NCBI RefSeq assembly: GCF_027359355.1
Contig: NZ_CP114777.1
Span: 806,001 to 870,000, forward strand
Source of the DNA: Prochlorococcus marinus str. MIT 1214
GTDB taxonomy: Bacteria; Cyanobacteriota; Cyanobacteriia; PCC-6307; Cyanobiaceae
Direction: 5' to 3'
Length of the DNA: 64,000 nt
Shown: one piece after another, positions 1 to 9,125 of the stretch
Layout: every line of letters begins with the position of its first letter
Position numbering within the stretch: position 1 is the stretch's first letter
Program-made: the position numbers and the translations under genes
Notes under the pieces: model-generated
What the model was told of the DNA's origin: nothing
Database searches by the model: none
What the model saw: the letters and a program-made list of their open reading frames with translations, nothing else

Positions 1-258
1 TTGAAAAAGACACGGCAAGTTTCATACTGCCCTCATCCCTTCACTGATGTTGGGGTACTATGGAACGGAGACGTAACACTATGCTGTCTTGACCATGATG
101 GTCAACTGAAAGTAGGTAATGTTAATGACTCGTCTATAGAAAACGTGATACAGAGTGAGGCATCCCAAAAACTACGTGCTAGCATGCTTGGGGAATATCC
201 CCTTCCATCTATCTGTCAAACGTGCCAAGAAAGACCTATCAAACGTGAAAACACGTAA
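1..258 (+). CDS. Radical SAM/SPASM protein, C-terminal part (cut by window edge)
   Basis: The 85 residues seen are the tail of a SPASM-type radical SAM protein. They match, almost residue for residue, the last 80 residues of the TPR-radical SAM protein encoded at 6386-8827: a YCP/YCS cysteine, the VLWNGDVTLC segment, the LDHDGQLKVGNV segment and the final CQTCQE cysteines. In SPASM proteins such cysteines bind auxiliary iron-sulfur clusters. The frame is open to the first base, so the TTG at position 1 is not evidence for a start; the gene very probably continues upstream. It ends at TAA 256-258, about 160 bases before the first leader repeat. Most likely this is another member of the TPR-enzyme family. 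Confidence 0.75.
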   Translation: MKKTRQVSYCPHPFTDVGVLWNGDVTLCCLDHDGQLKVGNVNDSSIENVIQSEASQKLRASMLGEYPLPSICQTCQERPIKRENT

Positions 259-416
259 ATTCAATAAAGAAGCTACAACTCTCAGACATACTAAATCAAT
301 GGCTTTCAAGGAACTTCTCTGATTCCTTAAGAATAGATTAGTTCAACTAGTCATAGCTTTAAACTGATAGTAAATTGGATTGCTAGAATTTTTCTCACCC
401 GTTTGTAATACGAAGA

Positions 417-629
417 TTCAGCAACTAATCCAACCAGTTAAATGAGTTGTCTTGCACAAGCAGCAACGCCACTTGATTGATTATTCATAGATCCTTTTTG
501 CATGCCTTTGTTCAAGATTCACGTGTGGTTTTGCAACCATCTGCGGAGGCTCAATATTGATCTTTTCAAAGATAAAGCTTCTGTACAAGATATAATCTTA
601 ATTAATACTTGTTCATGAGAAAAATAAAT
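417..629. repeat. Conserved leader repeat, copy 1 (module A plus end of module B)
   Basis: This block before the TPR-FkbM gene is nearly identical to 2476-2685 before the TPR-OGT gene and recognisable at 5962-6397. Shared landmarks in order are GCAACTAATCCAA, AGCAACGCCACTT, TTATTCATAGATCC, ACGTGTGG, CCATCTGCGG, TCAATATTGATC and CAAGATATAATC. It ends at the AATGTG that begins the conserved coding part. Reading the minus strand from about 580 to 481 gives an open frame with INIEPPQMVAKPHVNLEQ, related to the relic described at 6029-6267. Copies 1 and 2 lack the middle of module B. Confidence 0.8.
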
Positions 630-2336
630 GTGATCAAGAGAAGAACAGATCAAAAGCAAGAAGGATCTAAAGGAAAAACATTCCCAGTTCCATTTGCTTT
701 AGAAGCAATTAAAGACAATATTTCTATTACCACTAATACACCCTCAAGTCCATCTAAACCATCCAAAGAACAAATCATTAAACAGGCATTTGAATTTCAT
801 TCACAAGGAAATATTTCAGAAGCATCAAAATATTATCAATATTTTATTCAGCAAGGATTCAAAGATTACAGAGTTTTTTCTAATTATGGAGTCATATTGA
901 ATGATAATGGGAAATCAGAAGAGGCAGAAAAATTACAACGAGAAGCAATTGAAATCAACCCAAATTTCGCAGAAGCCTATTATAATCTAGGAATCATTTT
1001 AAAAGATCTCGGCAATTTAAAAGAAGCAGAATTATCAACTCGTAAAGCGATTCAAATCGACCCGAATTTCGCAGAAGCTTATTATAATCTAGGAAGCATT
1101 TTAAAAGATCTCGGCAATTTAAAAGAAGCAGAATTATCAACTCGTAAAGCTATTCAAATCCTTCCTAATTACGCTGAAGCGCATTTAAACTTAGGAATTA
1201 TATTAAAAGATCTCGGAAGATTAGAAGATGCAGAATTGTCTGCTCGTAAAGCAATTGAATTGGGTCCTGATTTCGCAGAAGCCCATTGCAATTTAGGTAA
1301 TATATTGATTGCTATGGACAAATCAGACGAAGCAGAAGTATATATGCGCAAAGCAATTAAAATCAAACCTAATTTCGCAGAAGCGTATTCCAGTTTAGGT
1401 AATATATTGATTAATATGGATAAATTAATCGATGCAAAATCATCAATAAGAAAAGCGATTAAACTGAATCCTAATTTCGCAGAAGCCCATTGCAGTCTAG
1501 GAAAGATATTTGCAGATCTTGGCAAATTACAAGACGCAGAAATATCAACACGTAGAGCAATTGAACTTAATCCTGATTTTGCTCAGGCACATTTCAATTT
1601 AGGAAATATTCTGGAAGATTTAGGCAAATCGGAAGATGCAGCTTTAGAAAATAAAAAAGGTATTGATATAGATTTCCTCAATAACATTAATTTGAAATTT
1701 AAAGCAACTTGTTTAAGAAACTTTCGCCACTCTCAATCACAATTCAGACAAGACTTATTTGCTCTCAGTGAATTAAACTTTAAAGAAAAAGGATTTTTTG
1801 TAGAATTTGGATCATGTGACGGTTTTATTGGTTCTAATTCTTATCTATTAGAAAAATTCTTTAATTGGAATGGAATATTAGCTGAACCTGCGACATTCTG
1901 GCATAAGGAATTGAAAAAGAATCGATCTGTAAAAATAGAAACTAAATGTGTATGGAGATCTTCAGGAGAGGATATCTTCTTTAATGAACCTTCAACTTTT
2001 AAACAAATGGGTTCAATAGAAAGTTTTTATAACACTAAGAAAGAATACATTGAGGAGACAAAAAGATATATAGTTAAAACAATATCATTATTAGATTTAT
2101 TAGATATAAATAAGGCCCCAAAGAATATAGATTATTTATCTATTGATACAGAAGGTAGTGAATATGAAATTTTAAAAGCTTTTGATTTTGAAAGATATAG
2201 ATTTAAAGTGATTACTTGTGAACATAATTTCACTCCTATGCGGGAAAAAATCTATTATCTTTTAACAAAAAAAGGTTATGAAAGAAAATTTACAAATATA
2301 TCGAGAGTGGATGATTGGTATGTATTAGTTGAATGA
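615..2336 (+). CDS. TPR protein with C-terminal FkbM-type methyltransferase
   Basis: The protein has 573 residues from ATG 615; GTG 630 is an alternative start at the point where the paralogues become alike, and the frame is open back to TTG 609. The order is: a lysine-rich start (TDQKQEGSKGK), the family motif FPVPFALEAIKDNI near residues 24-37, the cap KEQIIKQAFEFHSQGNI to VFSNYGVIL, then about eight 34-residue TPR units (NLGxILKDLGNLxxAELSxRKAIxxxPxFAEAxx). The last 190 residues form an FkbM-like SAM-dependent methyltransferase: FFVEFGSCDGFIGSN (SAM loop), LAEPATF and the late IDTEGSEYEILKAFDF motif. FkbM-type enzymes methylate hydroxyl groups of sugars or natural products. The TPR array probably binds a partner or acceptor; the substrate is unknown. 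Confidence 0.85.
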   Translation: MRKINVIKRRTDQKQEGSKGKTFPVPFALEAIKDNISITTNTPSSPSKPSKEQIIKQAFEFHSQGNISEASKYYQYFIQQGFKDYRVFSNYGVILNDNGKSEEAEKLQREAIEINPNFAEAYYNLGIILKDLGNLKEAELSTRKAIQIDPNFAEAYYNLGSILKDLGNLKEAELSTRKAIQILPNYAEAHLNLGIILKDLGRLEDAELSARKAIELGPDFAEAHCNLGNILIAMDKSDEAEVYMRKAIKIKPNFAEAYSSLGNILINMDKLIDAKSSIRKAIKLNPNFAEAHCSLGKIFADLGKLQDAEISTRRAIELNPDFAQAHFNLGNILEDLGKSEDAALENKKGIDIDFLNNINLKFKATCLRNFRHSQSQFRQDLFALSELNFKEKGFFVEFGSCDGFIGSNSYLLEKFFNWNGILAEPATFWHKELKKNRSVKIETKCVWRSSGEDIFFNEPSTFKQMGSIESFYNTKKEYIEETKRYIVKTISLLDLLDINKAPKNIDYLSIDTEGSEYEILKAFDFERYRFKVITCEHNFTPMREKIYYLLTKKGYERKFTNISRVDDWYVLVE

Positions 2337-2475
2337 TTTAATTTGATATTAAAGCTAATTTGCAAATCATTTAAAAACAATTGAAATAAGATAATTTGTA
2401 AATTAAAAAAGTTAAAATAAAAAGCTTACACATTTCTATATATAGATGTATCAATTTTAGATTGTTGCAAGAGGG

Positions 2476-2685
2476 TTCAGCAACTAATCCAACTAGTTAA
2501 ATGAGTTGCCATGAACAAGCAGCAACGCCACTTGATTGATTATTCATAGATCCTTTTTGCTTACCTTGTTCAAGATTCACGTGTGGTTTTGCAACCATCT
2601 GCGGACGATCAATATTGATCCTTTCAAAGATAAAGCTTCAGTGCAAGATATAATCTTAATTAATACTTGTTTATTAAAAAAAAAT
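2476..2685. repeat. Conserved leader repeat, copy 2 (module A plus end of module B)
   Basis: This copy aligns with 417-629 over its whole length with few substitutions and small indels, starting at TTCAGCAACTAATCC and running to the GTG start at 2686. The 2337-2475 stretch before it is AT-rich and holds nothing recognisable. On the minus strand the block reads INIDRPQMVAKPHVNLEQ and continues open to a stop near 2500. Sense-strand frames are not kept between copies, because the 20 bases before GTG carry indels relative to copy 1. That supports translation starting at or just before the GTG. Confidence 0.8.
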
Positions 2686-5655
2686 GTGACCGAGAGAAAA
2701 GCAGCTCAGAAGCAAGAAGGATCTAAAGGAAAAACATTCCCAGTTCCATTTACTTTAGAACCAATTAAAGACAATATTTCTATTACCACTACTACACCCG
2801 CCAGTCCATCTAAACCATCCAAAGAACAAATCATTAAACAGGCATTTGAATTTCATTCACAAGGAAATATTTCAGAAGCATCAAAAAATTATCAATACTT
2901 TATTCAACAAGGATTCAAAGATTACAGAGTTTTTTCTAATTATGGAGTCATATTGAATGATGCTGGCAATTTACAAGAAGCAGAATTGTCATACCGCAAA
3001 GCAATTGAACTCAAACCTGATTTCGCAGAGGCGTATTCCAATCTGGGAAATGTATTGAGAGATCTTGGTAATTTAGAAGATGCAGAATTGTCACAACGCA
3101 AAGCAATTGAACTAAAAACTGATTTCGCAGAGGCACATTACAATCTGGGAAATGTATTGAGAGACCTTGGCAATTTACAAGATGCAGAATTGTCACAACG
3201 CAAAGCAATTGAAATCAAACCTGATTACGCAGAAGCGCATTCCAATCTGGGAAATGTATTAAGAGATCTTGGCAATTTACAAGATGCAGAATTATCACAA
3301 CGCAAAGCGATTGAAATCAAACCTGATTACGCAGAAGCTTATTCCAATCTGGGAAATGTATTAAGAGATCTTGGCAATTTACAAGGTGCAGAACAATTCA
3401 CTCGCAAAGCAATTGAAATCAAACCTGATTTCGCCAATGCTTATTTAAATCTAGGAAGCATCTCGAAAGATCTTGGCAATTTAAAAGATGCAGAATTGTC
3501 ATACCGCAAAGCAATTGAAATTAAAACTGATTTCGCAGAGGCGCATTCCAATCTCGGAAATGTATTGAGAGATCTTGGCAATTTAAAAGATGCAGAACAA
3601 TTCACTCGCAAGGCAATTGAAATCAAACCTGATTACGCAGAAGCGCATTCCAATCTGGGAAATGTATTAAGAGATCTTGGCAATTTAAAAGATGCAGAAC
3701 AATTCACTCGCAAAGCAATTGAAATCAAACCTGATTTCGCCAATGCTTATTTAAATCTAGGAAGCATCTCGAAAGATCTTGGCAATTTACAAGATGCAGA
3801 ATTGTCATACCGCAAAGCAATTGAAATTAAAACTGATTTCGCAGAGGCGCATTACAATCTGGGAAATGTATTGAGAGATCTTGGCTATTTAAAAGATGCA
3901 GAATTGTCATACCGCAAAGCAATTGAAATCAAACCTGATTTCGCTAATGCTTATTTAAATCTAGGAAGCATATTGAAAGATCTTGGCTATTTACAAGATG
4001 CAGAACAACTCACTCGCAAAGCAATTGAAATCAAACCTGATTTCGCAGAGGCGTATTCCAATCTGGGAAATGTATTAAGAGATCTAGGTAAATCAAATGA
4101 AGCAGTTAAATTACAACGAGAAGCGATTCAACTTAAACCGGATTTTGCGGAGGCATTTTCCAACCTGGGATCAGTATTACTAGATCTTGGTAAATTAAAT
4201 GAAGCAGAATTATCAACACTCAAAGCTATTCAACTTAAACCGGATTTTGCAGAGGCATATTACAATCTTGGACTTATATTGAAAGATCTTAGCAATTTTG
4301 ATAATGCTATAACTCACTTCAAAGAAGCGCTGAAATTGAACAATAAATTATCAATGGCGAAAGCCAGTCTAATCGAAACCAAAGGCATTATTTGTGATTG
4401 GAGTGATCAAGATATACAAACTAATTGGATAAAGAATCTAGGCATTGAAGGATCTTCTGTATCACCGTATGCTTTACTTTATTTCGAAGATAATCCTTTA
4501 AATCATCTAGAAAGATCAAAAAAATTTTTTAAAGAAAAGTATCCTCGACCAACCAAACATATTAAATCTTCGCAAAAAAATATAATTCATATTGGTTATT
4601 TCTCTGCTGATTTTCGTACTCATCCTGTAATGCAACTAATTGCTCCTATTCTTGAGCTACATGATAAATCTAGGTTTAAGATATATTTATACTCTTTTGT
4701 TCCAAAAGAAGATGAATATACTGAAAGGGCAAGAAAGTCTGGATGCATATTTAGAGACATAAGCAAGTTAAATAATATCGAAGCTGTATCTTTGGCAAGG
4801 GAGGATCAAATTGATATTGCTATAGATCTGATGGGGTATACCAAACATAATAGATTTTCTATATTTTCTTCAAGAGTCGCTCCTATTCAAATAAACTATT
4901 TGGGGCATCCTGCTTCTCTTGGATCTGATGTTGTTGATTACCTTATCGCAGATAAGATAATAATTCCAGATGATGATGAAAAATTCTATTCAGAGAAGAT
5001 ACTAAGAATGCCCAATTGTTGGCTATGCAACGATGATAAAATAAAAAAAGAAGATGAATCCATTTCTCGAAAAGATTTCAAGCTGCCTGAGAAAGGATTT
5101 ATATTCACCTGCTTTAATAATAATATCAAAATTACAAAAAAAGAGTTTGATATTTGGATGAGATTACTAAAAGGAATAAAAGGAAGTGTACTTTGGTTGA
5201 AAAAGCCAAATAAATTTGCAATTGATAATTTGTATAGAGAAGCAGAGAAAAGAAGTGTAGATCCAAAACGATTAATCTTCGCAACTAAAGTTCCATTTGA
5301 TTTGCATTTAGCAAGACTTTCTCTTGGAGATCTCGGACTTGATACTTTTAACTTTAATGGTCATAAAACAACTTCTGATGCGTTATGTGCAGGGTTGCCA
5401 ACCTTAACTAAATCAGGGGAACACTTTGCAGCAAGAGTTTCATCTAGTCTATTAACTTCTATAGGCTTGCCAGAACTAATTACATATGATGAAAATCATT
5501 ATGAAGAAACAGCCTTAAGGCTAGCTAGTAATCATAATGAGCTTTTCAAATTAAAATCTAAACTACAAAGACTAAAAAACAAATCCTCACTTTTTAATGC
5601 AAAATTATATACTAAAGATCTTGAAAATATTTATTTAAATCTGCTTCAAAAATAA
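2686..5655 (+). CDS. TPR protein with OGT/SPINDLY-like glycosyltransferase domain
   Basis: From GTG 2686 the protein has 989 residues. The frame is open to ATG 2536, but those 50 codons lie in the leader repeat, whose frame is not kept in other copies. It has the VTERK-QKQEGSKGK start, the FPVPFTLEPIKDNI motif, the same cap as the FkbM gene, and 14 consecutive 34-residue TPR units of very uniform sequence. The last 430 residues match the SPINDLY/O-GlcNAc transferase (GT41) C-terminal domain: IGYFSADFRTHPVMQLI, IAIDLMGYTKHNR, INYLGHPASLGSDVVDYLIAD, and DTFNFNGHKTTSDALCAGLPTLT. These enzymes move a sugar from a nucleotide donor to Ser/Thr of proteins. Donor and target cannot be read here. Confidence 0.88.
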   Translation: MTERKAAQKQEGSKGKTFPVPFTLEPIKDNISITTTTPASPSKPSKEQIIKQAFEFHSQGNISEASKNYQYFIQQGFKDYRVFSNYGVILNDAGNLQEAELSYRKAIELKPDFAEAYSNLGNVLRDLGNLEDAELSQRKAIELKTDFAEAHYNLGNVLRDLGNLQDAELSQRKAIEIKPDYAEAHSNLGNVLRDLGNLQDAELSQRKAIEIKPDYAEAYSNLGNVLRDLGNLQGAEQFTRKAIEIKPDFANAYLNLGSISKDLGNLKDAELSYRKAIEIKTDFAEAHSNLGNVLRDLGNLKDAEQFTRKAIEIKPDYAEAHSNLGNVLRDLGNLKDAEQFTRKAIEIKPDFANAYLNLGSISKDLGNLQDAELSYRKAIEIKTDFAEAHYNLGNVLRDLGYLKDAELSYRKAIEIKPDFANAYLNLGSILKDLGYLQDAEQLTRKAIEIKPDFAEAYSNLGNVLRDLGKSNEAVKLQREAIQLKPDFAEAFSNLGSVLLDLGKLNEAELSTLKAIQLKPDFAEAYYNLGLILKDLSNFDNAITHFKEALKLNNKLSMAKASLIETKGIICDWSDQDIQTNWIKNLGIEGSSVSPYALLYFEDNPLNHLERSKKFFKEKYPRPTKHIKSSQKNIIHIGYFSADFRTHPVMQLIAPILELHDKSRFKIYLYSFVPKEDEYTERARKSGCIFRDISKLNNIEAVSLAREDQIDIAIDLMGYTKHNRFSIFSSRVAPIQINYLGHPASLGSDVVDYLIADKIIIPDDDEKFYSEKILRMPNCWLCNDDKIKKEDESISRKDFKLPEKGFIFTCFNNNIKITKKEFDIWMRLLKGIKGSVLWLKKPNKFAIDNLYREAEKRSVDPKRLIFATKVPFDLHLARLSLGDLGLDTFNFNGHKTTSDALCAGLPTLTKSGEHFAARVSSSLLTSIGLPELITYDENHYEETALRLASNHNELFKLKSKLQRLKNKSSLFNAKLYTKDLENIYLNLLQK
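3391..3854. repeat. 306-bp tandem duplication inside the TPR array
   Basis: The stretch from GAACAATTCACTCGC at 3391 recurs at 3697, an offset of exactly 306 bases, or three 102-base TPR units. The match continues through ANAYLNLGSISKDLGNL to TDFAEAH with one or two base differences, including a LGSISKD unit found nowhere else in the array. This indicates a recent unequal exchange or slippage of a three-unit block within the gene. Confidence 0.8.
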
Positions 5656-5961
5656 TTTTAGCCTGCACAAATCATAGTGTTAAATTAGTTAATTTGATAC
5701 TTAAAAATTGACAGAATAAGTAACGCTGATAAGAATGGAATCATTCACATCGATATATTTTGAAAATGAAAAATTGCAGAAAGAATATATACTTATAGAA
5801 AGTACTTTTGATCATAAAAATATAGCACCAAAAGATATGTGTATTTTCTCTTGGTCATTATTTAATTAAACTAATCCTTTACTAACTAGATGAGAATATT
5901 AGTTTTTGACTTAATTCCGCTAAGATTAGTAGATTTTTTTACTCAATTTTTTTTTATACTA

Positions 5962-6397
5962 TCAGCAGCAAATTCAGTCAGTGAAATTATTTGTCTTACG
6001 CAGGCAGCAACGCCACTTAATTAGTTATTCAGTAGTCCTTTTGCATAGTCTTTTCAAAATTTACGAGTAGCTTTGCCACCATTTGCGGCTGCTCAATATT
6101 GATCTTTTTCAAGTCCTGAACGATCAAGTCCATTACTTTTTTTAGATCATCGAGCCCCTCCTAACGTTGGTTAGCGACAACTTGTAGTTGTCAGCAATTT
6201 TCTTACTGCCTCATCCAAAAAAGCTGTAAGGACTGATTCCTCTTTTCTTGGGATCTAAATCACAGATTCATAGGACGGATCGCAACCATCATTAAAAAAA
6301 CAAAACATTGAGAATAAAAATATTTGCTCTTAGTAAAGTTAAAATCCAAATGAAAGATATAATCCTTATTAATAGTTTCTTTTTAATGCAAATAAAT
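5962..6397. repeat. Conserved leader repeat, copy 3 (complete modules A and B)
   Basis: This is the longest leader copy. Module A (about 5962-6112) aligns with the copies at 417 and 2476, though more diverged. Module B (about 6148-6397: CCTCCTAACG, GTCAGCAATTTTCTT, GGGATCTAAATCACAGATTCAT, AAAACATTGAGAATAAAAAT) aligns with 14920-15167. The copies before the FkbM and OGT genes look like this one with the middle of B deleted. The bases between 5656 and 5962 are AT-rich with no recognisable gene. The repeat ends at the AATGTG where the conserved coding segment begins. Confidence 0.75.
6029..6267 (-). pseudogene. Decayed gene antisense to the leader repeat
   Basis: On the minus strand a frame runs from a TAG at 6161-6163 to a TGA at 6029-6031 and reads GLDDLKKVMDLIVQDLKK, INIEQPQMVAKLLVNFEK, TMQKDY. 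Just upstream, in a shifted frame, are ICDLDPKKRGISPYSFFG, a stop, and KKIADNYKLSLTNVRRG. One base of frameshift would join VRRG to LDDLKK. The INIE-PQMVAK-VN-E part is kept in frame in the copies at about 481-580 and 2500-2640, and the DLDPK-IADxYxLS part in the copy near 14940-15040. Conserved protein sense in repeated DNA, with stops and a frameshift, points to relics of one duplicated gene. The family is not recognised. Confidence 0.5.
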
Positions 6398-8827
6398 GTG
6401 ACTGAGAGAAAATCAGATCAAAAACAAGAAGGATCTGAAGGGAAAATATTCCCAGTTCCATTTGCTTTAGAGGGAATAAAAGAAAATATTACTATTACGA
6501 CGAATACTTTTTCTAAACTTTCTAAAGAAGAAATAATTGAACAAGCGCTGCAGAAAGGAGTTGCAGCACATAAAGAAGGCAAACTTCAAGAAGCGGAGAG
6601 AATTTATCGGGCTATCTTGCAATCTCAGCCCTTTAACCCTCGTGCCAATCATAATCTTGGCGTGTTGGCAGTCTCCGAGAATAAATCTGATGCAGCATTA
6701 CCATTGTTCAAAATTGCATTAGAAGCTAATCCCAAAATAGAACAGTTTTGGCTTAGCTATATCGATACACTTATCAAAGAGAATCAGGATGAAGTCGCAA
6801 AGCAAGTTATTGAACAAGCAAAGAAAGAAGGCGTCGCTGAAGAGAAATTAAATTCTTTAAAAAATCAGCTTAAACCAACAGATACAGATTTAAAGCAACT
6901 ATTACTGTTCTATCAAAATGGACAATTTGATAAAGCAGAAAAGTTGGCGATATCCCTTGTCGAGCGATTTCCCAATCATCCATTTTCGTGGAAAGTACTA
7001 GGCGCTTTACTTAAACAGACTGGGAGAATTATTGAGTCATTAGTTCCTACGCAAAAATCTGCTGAATTGGCGCCAAAAGATGCCGATGCACACAGCAACT
7101 TGGGTGTCACGTTACAAGAGCTGGGAAGATGGGAAGAAGCTGAAGCAAGCTATAGACAAGCAATAGCATTGAAGCCTGACTTCCCCGTAGCCATAAGCAA
7201 TTTGGGTGTCACTTTAAAAGAGTTAGGCAGATTGGAAGAAGCTGAAATAACCTTTAAGCATGCATTAGCGTTAAACCCTAACTTTGTCGACGCCCAAGGC
7301 AACTTAGGAAATACGCTAAAAGAATTGGGGAGATTCGAAGAAGCTGAAGCAAGCTATAGACAAGCAATAGCATTGAAGCCTGACTTTGCTACCGCCCACT
7401 TCAACTTGGCGAACACGCTACAAGAACTGGGCAAATGGGAAAAAGCTAAATCAAGCTATAAGCAATCAATAGCGTTAAAGCCTGACTATGCTACCGCCCA
7501 CTTCAACTTAGCGAACACGCTAAAAAACCTGGGTAACCTGGAAGAAGCTGAAGCAAGCTATAGACAAGCAATAGCATTGAAGCCTGACTTTGCTACCGCC
7601 CACTTCAACTTGGCGAACATGCTACAAGAATTGGGCAGATTGGAAGAAGCTGAAGCAAGCTATAACCAAGCAATAGCGTTTAAGCCTGACTATGCCGAAG
7701 CCCAAGGCAACTTAGCAATCTTGTTTGAAGACCTAGGCAAATTCGAAGAATCTGTTGCAATGGAACAGCAAGCTTTTACTAACCGTACTGGTATCCGACC
7801 AGTAGGAGACGTTGCACTTGCTCCCGCTACTACTGGTATATTTTTCGAAATAACCAATAGGTGTAATTTCCACTGTACATTTTGCCCATCGGACTCTCAA
7901 AAGCGCCATCTTGGCTCTATGGAATTAGAACTTGTCAAACAACTCTATGAAGAGAATGCTGAAAAAAAATTTGCTGAATATGTTCATCTCCATTTAATGG
8001 GTGAGCCAACCTTACATCCTGACTTAATTAAGATTTTAAGGTTTGGATCATCCAAAAAAGTTAAAACTAATTTAACAACTAATATCAGCACACTTAGCAC
8101 TAAAAATGTTAGTAAAATATTAGACGAGCTCTATGGTTCCCTATGTGCAAGTCATATGACTCCCACAAAAGAGACATATTATCTTCGAGGTAAAGTTGGT
8201 ATTTCTTGGGATCAATATATCAATAATCTACGTTCATTAGTTCGTGAATACATGAAACGTTTATCGACAGGTAGTGCAATTAAAAATAATATCGTAATCC
8301 GGGTGATGGTGACACAGAATACGTCATCAAATGTAAGTTTGATAAAAACCTCAAAAGAGGCTAGCGCTATCCTGAAAGAATGGAATGATTTTGTCGCTGA
8401 AGTTGAGCATCAGCTGGGAATGGCTCAATTTAAGCGCAAGGATCATAATGACAATGATCTGGTACGAGGAAATCAACATCAGTCTACCTTTTACTCCTTG
8501 CAGAGAGGGATTCAATTGGAGTTCAGACGAGCTCATACATTTGCCAATACAAGAGCAAATGATGACTTGGAGTTTAAAGCAACAAAGGAAACATACTGTT
8601 CGAATCCGTTCAAGGAAGTTGGCGTTCTGTGGAATGGGGACGTAACATTATGCTCTCTTGATCATGATGGTCAATTAAAGGTAGGCAATGTTCGAGACTC
8701 GTCGATAGAAACTGTTATCCAGAGTGAGGCGGCACAAAAATTGCGTGCCAGCATGCTGGGGGATGCCCCCCTTCCATCTATCTGTCAAACGTGCCAGGAA
8801 AGAGCTTGTAAAACTAATAATCCTTAA
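6386..8827 (+). CDS. TPR protein with radical SAM and SPASM domains
   Basis: From ATG 6386 the protein has 813 residues (GTG 6398 and ATG 6350 are alternatives). It begins NVTERK-QKQEGSEGK and FPVPFALEGIKENI like its paralogues, then departs from them: a longer cap (KEEIIEQALQKGVAAH) and a TPR array of another consensus (EEAEASYRQAIALKPDFxxA). After the repeats comes a radical SAM domain, EITNRCNFHCTFCPSD, with the CxxxCxxC cluster at about residues 493, 497 and 500, and LMGEPTLHPDLI as the GxP-like element. The C-terminus is a SPASM region (YCSNPF, VTLCSLDHDGQL, CQTCQERAC) nearly identical to the partial gene at 1-258. Radical SAM-SPASM enzymes modify peptides or carry out other radical chemistry; the target is unknown. 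Confidence 0.88.
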   Translation: MQINVTERKSDQKQEGSEGKIFPVPFALEGIKENITITTNTFSKLSKEEIIEQALQKGVAAHKEGKLQEAERIYRAILQSQPFNPRANHNLGVLAVSENKSDAALPLFKIALEANPKIEQFWLSYIDTLIKENQDEVAKQVIEQAKKEGVAEEKLNSLKNQLKPTDTDLKQLLLFYQNGQFDKAEKLAISLVERFPNHPFSWKVLGALLKQTGRIIESLVPTQKSAELAPKDADAHSNLGVTLQELGRWEEAEASYRQAIALKPDFPVAISNLGVTLKELGRLEEAEITFKHALALNPNFVDAQGNLGNTLKELGRFEEAEASYRQAIALKPDFATAHFNLANTLQELGKWEKAKSSYKQSIALKPDYATAHFNLANTLKNLGNLEEAEASYRQAIALKPDFATAHFNLANMLQELGRLEEAEASYNQAIAFKPDYAEAQGNLAILFEDLGKFEESVAMEQQAFTNRTGIRPVGDVALAPATTGIFFEITNRCNFHCTFCPSDSQKRHLGSMELELVKQLYEENAEKKFAEYVHLHLMGEPTLHPDLIKILRFGSSKKVKTNLTTNISTLSTKNVSKILDELYGSLCASHMTPTKETYYLRGKVGISWDQYINNLRSLVREYMKRLSTGSAIKNNIVIRVMVTQNTSSNVSLIKTSKEASAILKEWNDFVAEVEHQLGMAQFKRKDHNDNDLVRGNQHQSTFYSLQRGIQLEFRRAHTFANTRANDDLEFKATKETYCSNPFKEVGVLWNGDVTLCSLDHDGQLKVGNVRDSSIETVIQSEAAQKLRASMLGDAPLPSICQTCQERACKTNNP

Positions 8828-9125
8828 TTAGAATTTGTACTAAATTATTTACTATTTTAGAGTAGTTATTAGATTTATTTCTAAATAACACAATACCTTA
8901 TTATGTCATAGTCATAATATGAGCACATCATTGCTATCTTTATGTCCAAAATGTGAAACAAAGATCAGATGCATATGAAAAAATAATTTTCTCAATATTG
9001 CATTATTTCAGATATTCTTTAATATTACTTATATCATATTTTTAATTAAAGGTTTTATCCGTCATCCCATATCTTTAAATAGATTTAGCAATGATAATAT
9101 AATTAATTATTGCCTTAACGAAAGC

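Noticed and set aside
1169-1525. Minus-strand 118-codon frame inside the TPR-FkbM gene
   Set aside because: It is the antisense shadow of the 102-base TPR repeats and repeats with their period; the same happens at 3011-3208 and 3441-3626.
5735-5869. 44-codon frame (starts MESFTSIYFENEK) downstream of the OGT gene
   Set aside because: Could be real, but nothing beyond an open frame in AT-rich spacer supports it.
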